Below are positions 10,830-19,870 of a stretch of 64,000 nucleotides of DNA, piece by piece; position 1 is the stretch's first letter, and each line of letters starts with the position of its first letter. Source of the DNA: Hydrogenophaga sp. GTDB lineage: Bacteria; Pseudomonadota; Gammaproteobacteria; Burkholderiales; Burkholderiaceae_C. The stretch is from positions 18,246 to 82,245 of the forward strand of contig NZ_JADMJO010000018.1 in the NCBI RefSeq assembly GCF_018780385.1, in the 5' to 3' direction. The translations under genes and the position numbers were made by a program. The notes under the pieces are model-generated. The model had not been told where the DNA came from. It saw nothing but the letters and a program-made list of their open reading frames with translations, and ran no database searches.

Positions 10830-12425
10830 TTACATGCGGTAAACAGGGGTTGCCGTACTCGGCAACGCACGGCGCGCCGCCAGCGCCAGCGCCAGGCCCA
10901 GCACGTCGCGCGAGGCCGAGGGTTCGATCAGACCGTCGTCCCACAGCCGGGAGGTGGCGTAATAGGGATCGCTCTGGCGCGCGTACTGCTCGCGTACCTT
11001 GCGTTCGATATCCAGCAGCCGCGCCTCATCAGCCGGGCCGCGCAGGTTGGAACGCGCCAGCTCGACCATCACGTTGCTGGCAATGTCGGCGCTCATCGTG
11101 GCAACTCTGGCACTGGGCCAGGCGAACAGGAATTCGGGCTCAAAGCCGCGGCCGCACATGCCGTAGTTGCCGGCGCCATAAGAGCCGCCAACCACCAACG
11201 TGAGCTTGGGCACGCGCGCGCAGGCCATGGCATACACCATCTTGGCGCTGTGCTTGGCAATACCGCCACGCTCGGCCTCGGTGCCAACCATGAAGCCGGG
11301 GATGTTCTGCAAAAACAGCAGCGGTACTCCGCGCTGGTTGGCCAGTTCGATGAAATGCGCGCCCTTCAGAGCCGACTCGGCCAGCAGCGCGCCGTTGTTG
11401 GCGAGGATGGCGACCGGCTGGCCGTGGATCGCGCCAAAGCCGGTCACCAGCGTATCTCCCCACAACGGTTTGAACTCGTGGAAAGCGCTGCCGTCGAGCA
11501 GCCGCGCAATGATTTCGCGCGCGTCGTAGGGCTGTTTGGGGTCGACCGGTACGACGCCATCGAGCTCAATCGGGTCGTAACGTGGTGCGCTGGGCGGCAG
11601 CGGCGGCACCATGGGCGGCTCGGGCGGCAGGCTGGCGACGATCTGACGCAGCATGGCCAGCGCCTGATGCTCGTCCTCGGCCAGGTGGTCGCTGACACCG
11701 GAGACACGGCTGTGCATCTCCGCGCCGCCCAGGGTTTCGCCGTCGACCACTTCGTTGATCGCGATCTTGACGATGGACGGGCCACCCAGATGAATGCGTG
11801 CGTTACCGCGCACCATCACCACTTCGTCCGACAGCGCGGGAATGTAGGCGCCGCCCGCGGTGCAACCGCCGAACACGGCCGAGAGCTGCGGCAGGCCAGC
11901 CTGCGACATGCGGCACTGGCGGTGGAAGCTGTTGCCGAAGTGGTCCTTGTCGGGAAACACGCGGTCCTGCTCCGGCAAAAAGGCGCCGCCGCAATCCACC
12001 AGGTACAGGCAGGGCAGGCGCAGGCGCTGGGCAATCTCCTGCGCCCGTATGTGTTTTTTGACGGTTTCATGGAAGAACGAGCCGCCCTTGACGGTGGCAT
12101 CGTTGGCAATGAACATGCAGGGCCGCCCGGCCACCATCCCGACGCCGGTGACGATGCCCGCACCCGGCACCTCGTTGCCATACTGATCCCAGGCCGCCAG
12201 CGGCGAGAGTTCCAGGAAGGCGCTACCGTCATCGACGATGAAGTCGATGCGCTCGCGCACCAGCAGCTTGCCGCGCTCGCGGTGGCGCTGGATGTGCGCG
12301 TCGCGCCCGCCGGTGGCCACCTCGGCCAGGCGTGCGCGCAGAAGAGCGATCTGGCCCGCGTGGTGTGCAAGGTTGTCGCGGAAGCCCGGACCTTGCACAT
12401 CGACCAGCGTTTGAATCACGGACAT
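10830..12425 (-). CDS. Acyl-CoA carboxylase carboxyltransferase (beta) subunit, set 2
   Basis: The 531-residue carboxyltransferase has the N- and C-lobe crotonase folds of propionyl/methylcrotonyl/geranyl-CoA carboxylase beta subunits. Visible marks are FGGCTAGGAYIPALSDE, the NNGALLAESALKGAHFIELA segment, the FLQNIPGFMVGTEAE loop and GAGNYGMCGRGFEPEFLFAWP. The last resembles LiuB/AtuC. It transfers carboxyl from biotin to the gamma-methyl of an enoyl-CoA (family knowledge). Length is normal and both acyl-CoA and biotin binding regions are intact. It is followed in the same operon by hydratase and alpha subunit. Methylcrotonyl versus geranyl or a related larger substrate cannot be decided by eye. 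Confidence 0.92.
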   Translation of the reverse strand: MSVIQTLVDVQGPGFRDNLAHHAGQIALLRARLAEVATGGRDAHIQRHRERGKLLVRERIDFIVDDGSAFLELSPLAAWDQYGNEVPGAGIVTGVGMVAGRPCMFIANDATVKGGSFFHETVKKHIRAQEIAQRLRLPCLYLVDCGGAFLPEQDRVFPDKDHFGNSFHRQCRMSQAGLPQLSAVFGGCTAGGAYIPALSDEVVMVRGNARIHLGGPSIVKIAINEVVDGETLGGAEMHSRVSGVSDHLAEDEHQALAMLRQIVASLPPEPPMVPPLPPSAPRYDPIELDGVVPVDPKQPYDAREIIARLLDGSAFHEFKPLWGDTLVTGFGAIHGQPVAILANNGALLAESALKGAHFIELANQRGVPLLFLQNIPGFMVGTEAERGGIAKHSAKMVYAMACARVPKLTLVVGGSYGAGNYGMCGRGFEPEFLFAWPSARVATMSADIASNVMVELARSNLRGPADEARLLDIERKVREQYARQSDPYYATSRLWDDGLIEPSASRDVLGLALALAARRALPSTATPVYRM

Positions 12426-12449
12426 CCTGTTTCGTCCTTTGAAGCGCGG

Positions 12450-13020
12450 TCAGACCGCGGCGTAGCCACCATCGACCACCAACTCGGCACCCATGACGGT
12501 GGACGACTCATCGGAGGCCCCGGAACAGCACCACCGCCGACACTTCCTGATGCTGCACCGCCCGCCCAATTGGAGTGGTGCCGAGCAGCGATTTGTGATC
12601 GGCCGGATCGCTCAACAAGTCCTTGGTCATCGGCGTCTCGATGGCGCCAAGGTGAACCGAATTGACACGAATATTGAAAGGGGCGAGATAGGGCGCGCTG
12701 GCCATACTGAACAGCCGTACCTCGCCCTTGGAAGCCCCATAGGCACAGGGTGCGCCTAACGGCCGTAGATAGACAGGATGTTGATGATCGAGCCACCACC
12801 TGCCTGCTTCATCGTCGGCACCCCCGTCCGCGTGCCGAAAAAGGGGTAGCGCACGTTGACGTTGAACATGCGGTCCCACTCCGCCGCGCTGACGAACGCC
12901 CGCCGCGACGGTTTCGCCAATCCCGGCGTTCATGTCCGCGACAGGCAGCTCGCAGTGGACCTGGCCCATGCCCATCGCACTGCCCGTCACCAGAATGACC
13001 TTGTCCTGTACTCGACCAAT
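12450..13020 (-). pseudogene. Decayed SDR gene
   Basis: Remnant of a 3-alpha/20-beta-type SDR. The beginning (GRVQDKVILVTGSAMGMGQ) reads from an ATT where the ATG would be, behind a good AAGGAGAAGG. About 40 residues after the Rossmann motif are missing. The middle part (AEWDRMFNVNVR, then GGGSIINILSIYGR) is in another frame and meets a TAG. The catalytic segment YGASKGEVR returns in the first frame. The last part, ELVVDGGYAAV with its TGA at 12450, is shifted again. At least three frame breaks plus an internal deletion make function impossible. It lies inside an otherwise intact operon, between the lyase and carboxyltransferase genes. Confidence 0.85.
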
Positions 13021-13042
13021 GACCTTCTCCTTGTCATGTGAT

Positions 13043-14032
13043 TCAGCGCACCGCCCCACAAATCTCTTGCATTCGCTGGCCGGCGCGAAATCCCTTGAGC
13101 GAGCCGCTGTGCATCACATGGCCCGACAGGGTGCGGCCGATGACGCGTTCGGCCAGAAGGGACGCCTCGATCAGCGCCTCTAAATCGATGCCGGTCTCGA
13201 TGCCCAGTTCCTGGCACATGAACACCATGTCTTCGGTGCAGATATTGCCGGCCGCGCCACCGTGCGTGTGACCCGCGAACGGACAGCCGCCCAGACCGGC
13301 GACCGAACTGTCGAACAGCCGCACGCCCATTTGCAAGGCGGCATAAACGTTGGCACCGCCGACGCCGCGCGTGTCGTGCAGGTGCAGGCCGATCTGAGCC
13401 TCCGGCACGATCGCGCGCACCGCGCCGACGCGGCGCTTGATCTCCTCGGGATTTGCCCAGCCCATGGTGTCGGCCAAGTAGACCGCCGGCAGCGGCACAC
13501 GCCGGTCGGCGCAGGCATCGACCAGCCAGCGGACCTGATCGGTGAGGACCGACAGCGGCACGGCGCCACCGAGATTGCAGCCAAAGGCCGTGATCACGTA
13601 GGCCTTTTCCACCGGAATGCCCAGGGCGATGTAGCGGTCCAGCCAGCCGAGCTGGCGTTCACGCATCTCGGCCACGCTGCAATTGTTGTTGCGCTGCGAA
13701 AACGGCTCGGTTGTGTAGAACATCAGCTTGCCGTCCAGATCCACCTGTTCACAGGCGCGCGCCCGCTCGAAGCCGTTGTCGTTGAGCCAAAGCGCCGTGT
13801 AGCGGGTTCCAGGGCGCTTGATGATGGCGGCGAACAATTCGGACGTGTCGGCCATCTGCGGCACCGCGCGCGCACTGACAAAGGACGCAACCTGGATCTG
13901 CCTCAGACCCGAGAGGCTCAAAGCGTCAATCAGCGCGGCGCGGTCCGCCCGCGGATAGGTTTTTGGCTCCATCTGGAAGCCCTCGCGCGGGCCCTCCTCA
14001 TGGAACTCGACGGAGGCAGGCAAGTTGCTCAT
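13043..14032 (-). CDS. HMG-CoA lyase-type enzyme
   Basis: The 329-residue TIM-barrel lyase matches hydroxymethylglutaryl-CoA lyases. It has EEGPREGFQ near the N-terminus (catalytic Arg16), LHLHDTRG (metal-binding His217 and His219), and the signature DSSVAGLGGCPFAG with the active-site loop Cys250. The acidic residue after the N-terminal Arg is Glu17 where HMG-CoA lyases usually have Asp. It cleaves a 3-hydroxy-3-methylglutaryl-type CoA to acetoacetate and an acyl-CoA. Placed between two carboxylase gene pairs, it completes a carboxylation-hydration-cleavage sequence. The gene begins 19 bases after the BC-BCCP gene of set 1. Confidence 0.9.
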   Translation of the reverse strand: MSNLPASVEFHEEGPREGFQMEPKTYPRADRAALIDALSLSGLRQIQVASFVSARAVPQMADTSELFAAIIKRPGTRYTALWLNDNGFERARACEQVDLDGKLMFYTTEPFSQRNNNCSVAEMRERQLGWLDRYIALGIPVEKAYVITAFGCNLGGAVPLSVLTDQVRWLVDACADRRVPLPAVYLADTMGWANPEEIKRRVGAVRAIVPEAQIGLHLHDTRGVGGANVYAALQMGVRLFDSSVAGLGGCPFAGHTHGGAAGNICTEDMVFMCQELGIETGIDLEALIEASLLAERVIGRTLSGHVMHSGSLKGFRAGQRMQEICGAVR

Positions 14033-14050
14033 CGCTTGTACCTCCTTCGA

Positions 14051-16048
14051 TCAAGCCGGGCTGACTTCGGCCAGCACCTGGTGGCGCTCAACCATGTCGC
14101 CAACCCGGCAGCGCAGGCTGCTCAGGCTGCCTTCGAACGGCGCCGTGACGTGCAACTCCATCTTCATCGATTCGAGCACGATCACGGTCTGGCCGATGGC
14201 AACCTTCTCACCGACCACCGACTTGACCGCCACCACCTTGCCCATCATCGGCGCGCCCAGTTGCCCGCTGGCGGCAGCGTCACCGGCGCCCCCCCCCAGA
14301 TAGGGTCGTGCCGTGAACAAGCTGCTGCCCAACGCACTGGCGAGTTCGGTCTGCCGCGCGTCGCCCCGGATCGTCAGTTCCAGCGCCCGCCCGCCACATT
14401 GCAGCAGGAAGCGTCCGGCCGCGAGCGGCTGGAGCGTGGCGCTCACCTGCTGTTCGCCAATGACCAGCGTACTGCTGCCCTGGTCATCGCGCATCGAAAA
14501 CCGCACTGGCCACTCCGCCGCGCCCGCCTTCAACACAAGGACCGGCTGGGGTGCGGCCTGAATCGGCCCACTGCTCAGGCGCCAGCCCGTGAAACCGTCC
14601 CAGAGGGTCCAGCAGCCCAGCGCGGACGACTCGGCACGCCGTTGCGCCAGCCAGTGCAGCGCGGCAGCAGCCAGATGCTCAAGAGGCGGCGCGGCGGGAG
14701 CCACCACGCCGCGCTGCGCGTGGCGCTCGTCGATCAGGCGGGTGTGAAATGTGGCATCGCGGGTCTCCGGCCATTCCAGCAGTTCATGCAGAAATTCCAG
14801 GTTGGTGACCAGGCCGATCACCGTGCTTTCGCGTAATCCGGCCACCAGCGCCCGGCGCGCCGACTCGCGGTCGGGCCCGTGCGCGATGAGCTTGGCGATC
14901 ATTGAGTCGTAGTGCGGCGAGATTTCGTCGCCGCTGTCTACCCCGGACTCAATGCGCACGCCCGCGCGCGAAAAATCGACCACCTGCAGCCGCCCGGTGG
15001 CCGGTAAAAATCCCGCAGCGGCGTCTTCAGCGCACAGCCTGGCCTCGAAGGCGTGACCGGTGCACCGCACGTCGGCTTGCGCCAGCGGCAGGCTGTCGGT
15101 GTCGGCAATGCGCAGTTGCAGTTCGACCAGATCGAGGCCAGTGACTTCTTCGGTCACCGGGTGTTCGACCTGCAGGCGCGGATTGACCTCCAGGAAATAA
15201 TGTTCCTCGCCCGTGACGACAAACTCCACCGTGCCCAGGCCGCGGTAATTCACGCCAGAGGCCAGCTTGACCGCATCGGCCAGGATAGCTTCACGCAGAC
15301 GCGGGCTGAGACCGCTTGACGGCGCTTCTTCAATCACTTTTTGATGGCGCCGCTGCAAGGTGCACTCGCGCTCGAACAGGTGGATGGCGTGGCCCTGGCC
15401 ATCACCGGCCACCTGCACCTCCAGGTGGCGCACATGCGGCAGGTAGCGCTCGACGATCAGTTCGCCGTTGCCGAAGGCTTTTTCGGCCTCGCGCATGGCA
15501 CTCTCGATGCGCGACTCCAGCCCCTCCAGCGTCTCGACCACCGCCATGCCACGGCCACCGCCACCAGCCACGGCCTTGAGCAGCACGGGCAGCTTCATAC
15601 CGCGCACCAGATTCAACACCTCGGCTGGGTCGGTCATGCCGCTTTCGCTGCCGGGAATGACCGGCACGCCGAGGCGGGCTGCCTCGCGCTTGGCACTGGC
15701 TTTGCCGCCGACGCGCTCAATGGTGTCGGCCCGGGGTCCAATGAAGGTCAAGCCAGCCGCATCCAGTGCGCGCACAAAGGCCGGATTTTCCGAGACAAAA
15801 CCATAGCCCGGATGAACGGCGTCGGCGCCCACACGCCGGGCCGCCGCGATGATGGCATCGATGTTCAGATAACTCTCGCTGGGCGCTGCACCCCCGAGTT
15901 CGACCGATTCACCGATCTCACGCACATGGCGGGAAAACCGGTCGGCACTGGAGTGCACGGTGGCCACTTCCAGGCCGAGCTTGCGGCAGGTGCGGGCAAT
16001 GCGGCAGGCGATTTCGCCGCGGTTGGCAATGAGGACTTTCTTAAGCAT
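14051..16048 (-). CDS. Acyl-CoA carboxylase alpha subunit (biotin carboxylase-BCCP fusion), set 1
   Basis: The 665-residue alpha subunit starts at the ATG of MLKKVLIANRGE, with AGGAG six bases upstream. It shows the biotin carboxylase core (GGGGRGMAVVE loop, FLEVNPRLQVEHPVTEE) and a C-terminal biotinyl domain with ESMKM, lysine near 629. Domain order and size match methylcrotonyl/geranyl/propionyl-type alpha subunits. It is clearly diverged from the set-2 paralogue at 7972 (EVNPR versus EMNTR, ESMKM versus EAMKM), so the two pairs are unlikely to be a recent duplication. Its partner carboxyltransferase lies immediately upstream in the operon. Confidence 0.93.
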   Translation of the reverse strand: MLKKVLIANRGEIACRIARTCRKLGLEVATVHSSADRFSRHVREIGESVELGGAAPSESYLNIDAIIAAARRVGADAVHPGYGFVSENPAFVRALDAAGLTFIGPRADTIERVGGKASAKREAARLGVPVIPGSESGMTDPAEVLNLVRGMKLPVLLKAVAGGGGRGMAVVETLEGLESRIESAMREAEKAFGNGELIVERYLPHVRHLEVQVAGDGQGHAIHLFERECTLQRRHQKVIEEAPSSGLSPRLREAILADAVKLASGVNYRGLGTVEFVVTGEEHYFLEVNPRLQVEHPVTEEVTGLDLVELQLRIADTDSLPLAQADVRCTGHAFEARLCAEDAAAGFLPATGRLQVVDFSRAGVRIESGVDSGDEISPHYDSMIAKLIAHGPDRESARRALVAGLRESTVIGLVTNLEFLHELLEWPETRDATFHTRLIDERHAQRGVVAPAAPPLEHLAAAALHWLAQRRAESSALGCWTLWDGFTGWRLSSGPIQAAPQPVLVLKAGAAEWPVRFSMRDDQGSSTLVIGEQQVSATLQPLAAGRFLLQCGGRALELTIRGDARQTELASALGSSLFTARPYLGGGAGDAAASGQLGAPMMGKVVAVKSVVGEKVAIGQTVIVLESMKMELHVTAPFEGSLSSLRCRVGDMVERHQVLAEVSPA

Positions 16049-16114
16049 GCCCAACTCCTGCGGCGAAGTGGGTCATCAATACGGTGTGGATGCGTTGCAT
16101 GGCTGGCGTCCTTG

Positions 16115-17722
16115 TTAAAAACGGAAGACACCGAACGGCGTCGGTTTGGCGGCAGTACGGGATGCGAGGTCGAGCAGCAGTCCCATGGCGTCGCGTGTTT
16201 CCACCGGATCGATGATGCCGTCCACCCACAAATTCGAGGAGAAGTTCGCAGCAGGCTGGAAGTCTTCGTAAATCTTGCGTACCGGCGCCTTGAACGCCTC
16301 TTCTTCCTCGGGCGTCCACTCTTTTCCCTCGGTCTTGTTGATCTGTTTGCGCACCAGCGCCATCACTGTGGCGGCCTGATCCGGACCCATGATGGCCGCG
16401 CGACCGGTCGGCCAAGCAAACATCGCGGTCGGGTTGAACGGGCGGCCACACATCGCCAGGTAGCCGGCGCCGTAAGAGGCGCCCATGATGATGGTGTACT
16501 TGGGCACGTTGGCCGAGGCCATCGCCGTGATCATCTTGGCCCCGGCTTTGGCAATGCCAGCCTGCTCGGCGGCGCGCCCGACCATGAAGCCGGTCACGTC
16601 GGCCATGAACAGCAGCGGGATGTCTCGCTGGCAGCACAGATCGATGAAGTGCGCCGCCTTCATCGCGCTTTCCGGGAACAGCACGCCCTGGTTGGCCAGG
16701 ATGCCAACCTCGTGGCCATGGATGCGCGCAAAGCCGGTCAGCAGGGTGTCGCCGTACATCGGCTTGAATTCCTGGAACCGGCTGTCATCGACGAAACGCG
16801 CCAGAATCTCGCGCGTGTCGGTCGGGATTTTGGTGTCGCGGCTGATGATGCCGTAAATCTCGCGCGGATCGAAGCGCGGAGGCACCGACGGCTGACGCGT
16901 CCAGCGTGGCTTGGGCTGCTCACCCAGGTCCCGTACGATTTCACGCGTGATGGCCAGCGCGTGGCGGTCATCTTCGGCAATATGATCAGTGACACCGCTG
17001 ACGCTGCAGTGCATCTTGGCGCCGCCCAGCGACTCTGCATCCACCGTCTCGCCGGTGGCGGCAAAGGTCAACTCGGGGCCACCGAGGTACATATAGCCTT
17101 GTTCCTTGACAATCACCGCCTCGTCGCACAGCGCCGGGATGTAGGCGCCACCAGCCGTGCAAGGCCCCATCACCACGGCAATCTGCTGGATACCCTCGGC
17201 CGACATGCGTACCTGGTTGTTGAAAATGCTGCCGAACTGCCCCACATCGGGAAAGATGTTGGCCATCTCCGGCAGGAAGGCGCCACCGCTGTCCACCAGC
17301 GTAATGCAGGGCAATCGGTGTGCCCAGGCAATTTGCTGCGCCCGCACATGCTTCTTGCAGGTCATGCCGTAGTAGGTGCCACCCTTTACGGTGGCGTCGT
17401 TGGCAATGATCATGCACGGACGGCCCTGCACCAGACCGATGCCGGTGATGATGCTGGCACCCGGCGGCACGCCGTCGTACATGTCCTCGCCGGCAAGCAT
17501 GCCGACCTCTAGGAAAGGCGAACCTGGATCGAGCAGCACCTCGACGCGATGGCGCGGCAGGATCTTGTTGCGCGCCAGGTGTTTTTCCCGCGCTTTCAGA
17601 GGGCCACCGGCCAGCGCCAATTGGCGACGACTCTGCAGGTCCGCAATCACGGCCTGGTAGGCTTTTTGGTTGAGCCGAAATTCGTCGTCGGAAGTCGATA
17701 TGCGGGAGGAGAGGATGGTCAT
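16115..17722 (-). CDS. Acyl-CoA carboxylase carboxyltransferase (beta) subunit, set 1
   Basis: The 535-residue carboxyltransferase contains MGPCTAGGAYIPALCDE, the NQGVLFPESAMKAAHFIDL segment, FMADVTGFMVGRAAE, and GASYGAGYLAMCGRPFNP followed by MFAWP. All conserved CT blocks are intact and the length is normal. It pairs with the BC-BCCP at 14051-16048, separated by 66 bases. The sequence is well diverged from the set-2 and set-3 beta subunits in the acyl-CoA-facing loops, which suggests a different acyl substrate. Biotin-dependent carboxylation of an acyl- or enoyl-CoA is certain at family level. Confidence 0.92.
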   Translation of the reverse strand: MTILSSRISTSDDEFRLNQKAYQAVIADLQSRRQLALAGGPLKAREKHLARNKILPRHRVEVLLDPGSPFLEVGMLAGEDMYDGVPPGASIITGIGLVQGRPCMIIANDATVKGGTYYGMTCKKHVRAQQIAWAHRLPCITLVDSGGAFLPEMANIFPDVGQFGSIFNNQVRMSAEGIQQIAVVMGPCTAGGAYIPALCDEAVIVKEQGYMYLGGPELTFAATGETVDAESLGGAKMHCSVSGVTDHIAEDDRHALAITREIVRDLGEQPKPRWTRQPSVPPRFDPREIYGIISRDTKIPTDTREILARFVDDSRFQEFKPMYGDTLLTGFARIHGHEVGILANQGVLFPESAMKAAHFIDLCCQRDIPLLFMADVTGFMVGRAAEQAGIAKAGAKMITAMASANVPKYTIIMGASYGAGYLAMCGRPFNPTAMFAWPTGRAAIMGPDQAATVMALVRKQINKTEGKEWTPEEEEAFKAPVRKIYEDFQPAANFSSNLWVDGIIDPVETRDAMGLLLDLASRTAAKPTPFGVFRF

Positions 17723-17762
17723 ATGTGATTGCGCCTATTCGCGAGACAAAGCATTCAGCTTC

Positions 17763-18551
17763 TCAGGCCTTGAACACCGGTGTACGGCGCGCCTCGAAGG
17801 CCGCCAGACCTTCGCTGACGTCGTCATCGAGCAGAGCCGCGCTGGCCAGGTCTTCCTCAAGCTGGAGACCGACCTCCGACGAACCCTCCATGCCTTGCCG
17901 TGCCAAACGTTTCATGGTGGCCATGCCGATGCGGCTGCGCGTGGCGATCTTGCTGCAATACGCCAGCGCCGCTTCACCCAACTGCTCAGGCTCGACCACA
18001 TAGTTCACCAGCCCCCACTGCTCGGCGGTGGCGGCATCGATCCAGCGCGCCGAAAAGAACAGGTCCAGGCCACGGCGCAGACCCGCAATGCGTGGCATGC
18101 GCTGGCTGCCGCCCCAGCCGGGAATCAGGCCGAACTGGGCATGCTGGTCGCCAAAGCGCGCGTCCTTGGCCGCAAAGATGATGTCGCAGGCCAGCATCAG
18201 TTCGCTGCCACCGGCCAGGGTCAGACCCTGGCAGGCCGCCACCACCGGCAAATCGCTGCGTTCCAGGCGCTTGAGCACGCTGTGACCATAGCTGATGAAG
18301 TGCTTGAGCCTGGCTGGATCGCCACGCAGCGACTTCACCTCATCCAGGTCGGCGCCGGTGCAGAAGTGCTTGCCTTGCGCCCGGATCAGAATGGCGCGCA
18401 CACCGGAGTCGGGTTTCTCGAACCCGTCGATGGCGGCCTCGATGGCCGCATGAACGGACATCGACAGGCAATTGAATTTTTCGGGGCGGGCTAACTCGAT
18501 AATTCCAACGGCGCCGGCACGGCTGATCTCCACTGGGGATGTCTGAATCAT
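17763..18551 (-). CDS. Crotonase-family enoyl-CoA hydratase/isomerase
   Basis: The 262-residue crotonase starts at 18551, where its ATG overlaps the dehydrogenase stop (ATGA). It has FCTGADL (63-69), the LAGGSELML segment that keeps the first catalytic Glu (117), and FGDQHAQFGLIPG. At the second canonical Glu position of enoyl-CoA hydratase (QPEILLG) it has His136. Loss of one Glu is common in crotonases that act as isomerases, hydrolases or hydratases on unusual substrates. Coupled to the adjacent ACAD, it probably handles that enzyme's product, perhaps a cyclic 1-enoyl-CoA. Family certain, reaction inferred. Confidence 0.87.
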   Translation of the reverse strand: MIQTSPVEISRAGAVGIIELARPEKFNCLSMSVHAAIEAAIDGFEKPDSGVRAILIRAQGKHFCTGADLDEVKSLRGDPARLKHFISYGHSVLKRLERSDLPVVAACQGLTLAGGSELMLACDIIFAAKDARFGDQHAQFGLIPGWGGSQRMPRIAGLRRGLDLFFSARWIDAATAEQWGLVNYVVEPEQLGEAALAYCSKIATRSRIGMATMKRLARQGMEGSSEVGLQLEEDLASAALLDDDVSEGLAAFEARRTPVFKA

Positions 18552-19714
18552 TTCTTGCTCTCCTTGGCGTACTGCACGGCGGCGCGGCCCACGCGCTCGC
18601 GAGCAACGATCAACTTCATGATCTGCGCCGTGCCGTCGCCGATTTCCAAGCCCATCACGTCGCGCAGACGCTGCTGGTGGGGCAGGTCCATCGACCAGCC
18701 GTAGTGCCCAAACGTCAGCAGGCATTGGTGGATCGCGTCGAAAGCGGTCTTGGGGCCCATCCACTTGACCATGGCCGCTTCCGCGGTGTGCGGCTGGCCG
18801 GCGTCGCGCAAGGCCAGGCCGTGGTAGCAGAGCTGGCGGCAGGCGGCAATCAGGGTCTCAAACTCGACAATGGGAAAGCTCACGCCCTGGTACTGCGCCA
18901 GCGGCGCGCCAAAGGTCTGGCGCTCCTTGACGTATTCCCAAGTTTCGTCGATCGACGCCTGTGCGGCGGCTACGCATTGCAGTGCGATCAGAATGCGACT
19001 GAAGTCGAAGCCCTGCATCACCTGCGTGAAGCCTTTGCCCTCGTCGCCCAGCCGGTTCTCGACCGGCACCCGCACATCGTCGAAAAAAACCGAGCCACGG
19101 CCGATGATCTTGCTGCCAACATCGTTGAATCGCGTGCGTTGCACGCCGGGCTGATTCAGATCGACCAAGAAGGCACTGATACCGCGCGCGACATCCTCGG
19201 GCTTTCCGGTGCGCGCGAACAGCACCATGGCATCGGCCTGGTCGGCAAAGGTGATCGAGGTTTTCTCGCCGGAAAGCACGTACTCGTCGCCCACGCGACG
19301 CGCCTTGAGTTGCAGATTGGCGGCATCCGAGCCGCCCCGTGGTTCGGTCAGCCCCAGCGCGACGATGGCCTCGCCCGCCACGATCCGGCTGTTCCAGGTG
19401 CGCGCCAGCTCGGGGGACGCATTGGCATGAATGATGGCGCCCATCAGCGAACTGAGCAACTGCATGTAGCTGACGTTGAAGTCGCCATAGGCGATCTCCT
19501 CGGTGATGAGGCCAGCCGTGACACCACTCAAGCCCAAACCGCCATATTCCTCGGGCAGATCAACACCGATCAGACCGAGTGAACCCATTTCCTTGAACAA
19601 CGCCCGGTCGATGCCAGGTTGCGATTCGCGCTTCTGGTAATCGGGCCTGAGCTTCTCTCGTGCAAAGCGGCGCGCCACGTCACGCAGCGCAATCTGGTCA
19701 TCGTCGAACATCAT
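18548..19714 (-). CDS. Acyl-CoA dehydrogenase, cyclohexanecarboxyl-CoA dehydrogenase-like
   Basis: The 388-residue ACAD has LTEPRGGSD in the middle domain. Its C-terminal motif is IGDGTAQIMKLI (from about 358), where Asp360 stands at the place of the usual catalytic Glu. This ending resembles alicyclic acyl-CoA dehydrogenases of the AliB/BadJ kind, as far as I can judge from memory. AGGAG lies eight bases before the ATG, and the gene is the first of the 18-kb minus-strand operon. Together with the BadH- and BadI-like genes at 39606-41254 it suggests ring dehydrogenation of a cyclohexane- or cyclohexene-carboxyl-CoA. Electrons pass to ETF. Confidence 0.88.
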   Translation of the reverse strand: MMFDDDQIALRDVARRFAREKLRPDYQKRESQPGIDRALFKEMGSLGLIGVDLPEEYGGLGLSGVTAGLITEEIAYGDFNVSYMQLLSSLMGAIIHANASPELARTWNSRIVAGEAIVALGLTEPRGGSDAANLQLKARRVGDEYVLSGEKTSITFADQADAMVLFARTGKPEDVARGISAFLVDLNQPGVQRTRFNDVGSKIIGRGSVFFDDVRVPVENRLGDEGKGFTQVMQGFDFSRILIALQCVAAAQASIDETWEYVKERQTFGAPLAQYQGVSFPIVEFETLIAACRQLCYHGLALRDAGQPHTAEAAMVKWMGPKTAFDAIHQCLLTFGHYGWSMDLPHQQRLRDVMGLEIGDGTAQIMKLIVARERVGRAAVQYAKESKK

Positions 19715-19870
19715 GGGTAAATCTCCTGACTGACTGTTGTCGAAATCGCCGCCTGCATCACACCGTCAATCCGGACGAAGAATTTGAGGTGCTCGCCAAT
19801 TGCATGGCTGGTCGTTGTCGCATGATATCATCGAACAGGTGTTAGTTAGATTTTTAAAGAGGCGTTCCCC
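19715..19870. promoter_or_regulatory. Divergent promoter region of the two main operons
   Basis: A 156-base gap separates the divergent starts at 19714 and 19871 and must hold promoters for both operons. It contains a 10-bp perfect palindrome ATGATATCAT at 19822-19831 and one CTAACTA-type half site (minus strand, 19835-19850). Clear consensus -35/-10 boxes are not obvious. Confidence 0.6.
19835..19850 (-). promoter_or_regulatory. Candidate operator half-site (CTAACTA motif)
   Basis: On the minus strand this reads TCTAACTAACACCTGT. The left half TCTAACTA matches the sites at 32265, 39535 and 45998, but the right arm does not mirror it, so only a half-site is seen. It ends 20 bases before the start codon of the FadH-like gene, a position where a bound repressor would block transcription. 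Confidence 0.35.

Noticed and set aside
15341..17512. 723-codon open frame on the plus strand
   Set aside because: Antisense to the set-1 carboxylase subunits, whose conserved motifs are complete on the minus strand.
19822..19831. ATGATATCAT palindrome as an operator
   Set aside because: Perfect but only 10 bases and seen once; too little to call a binding site.
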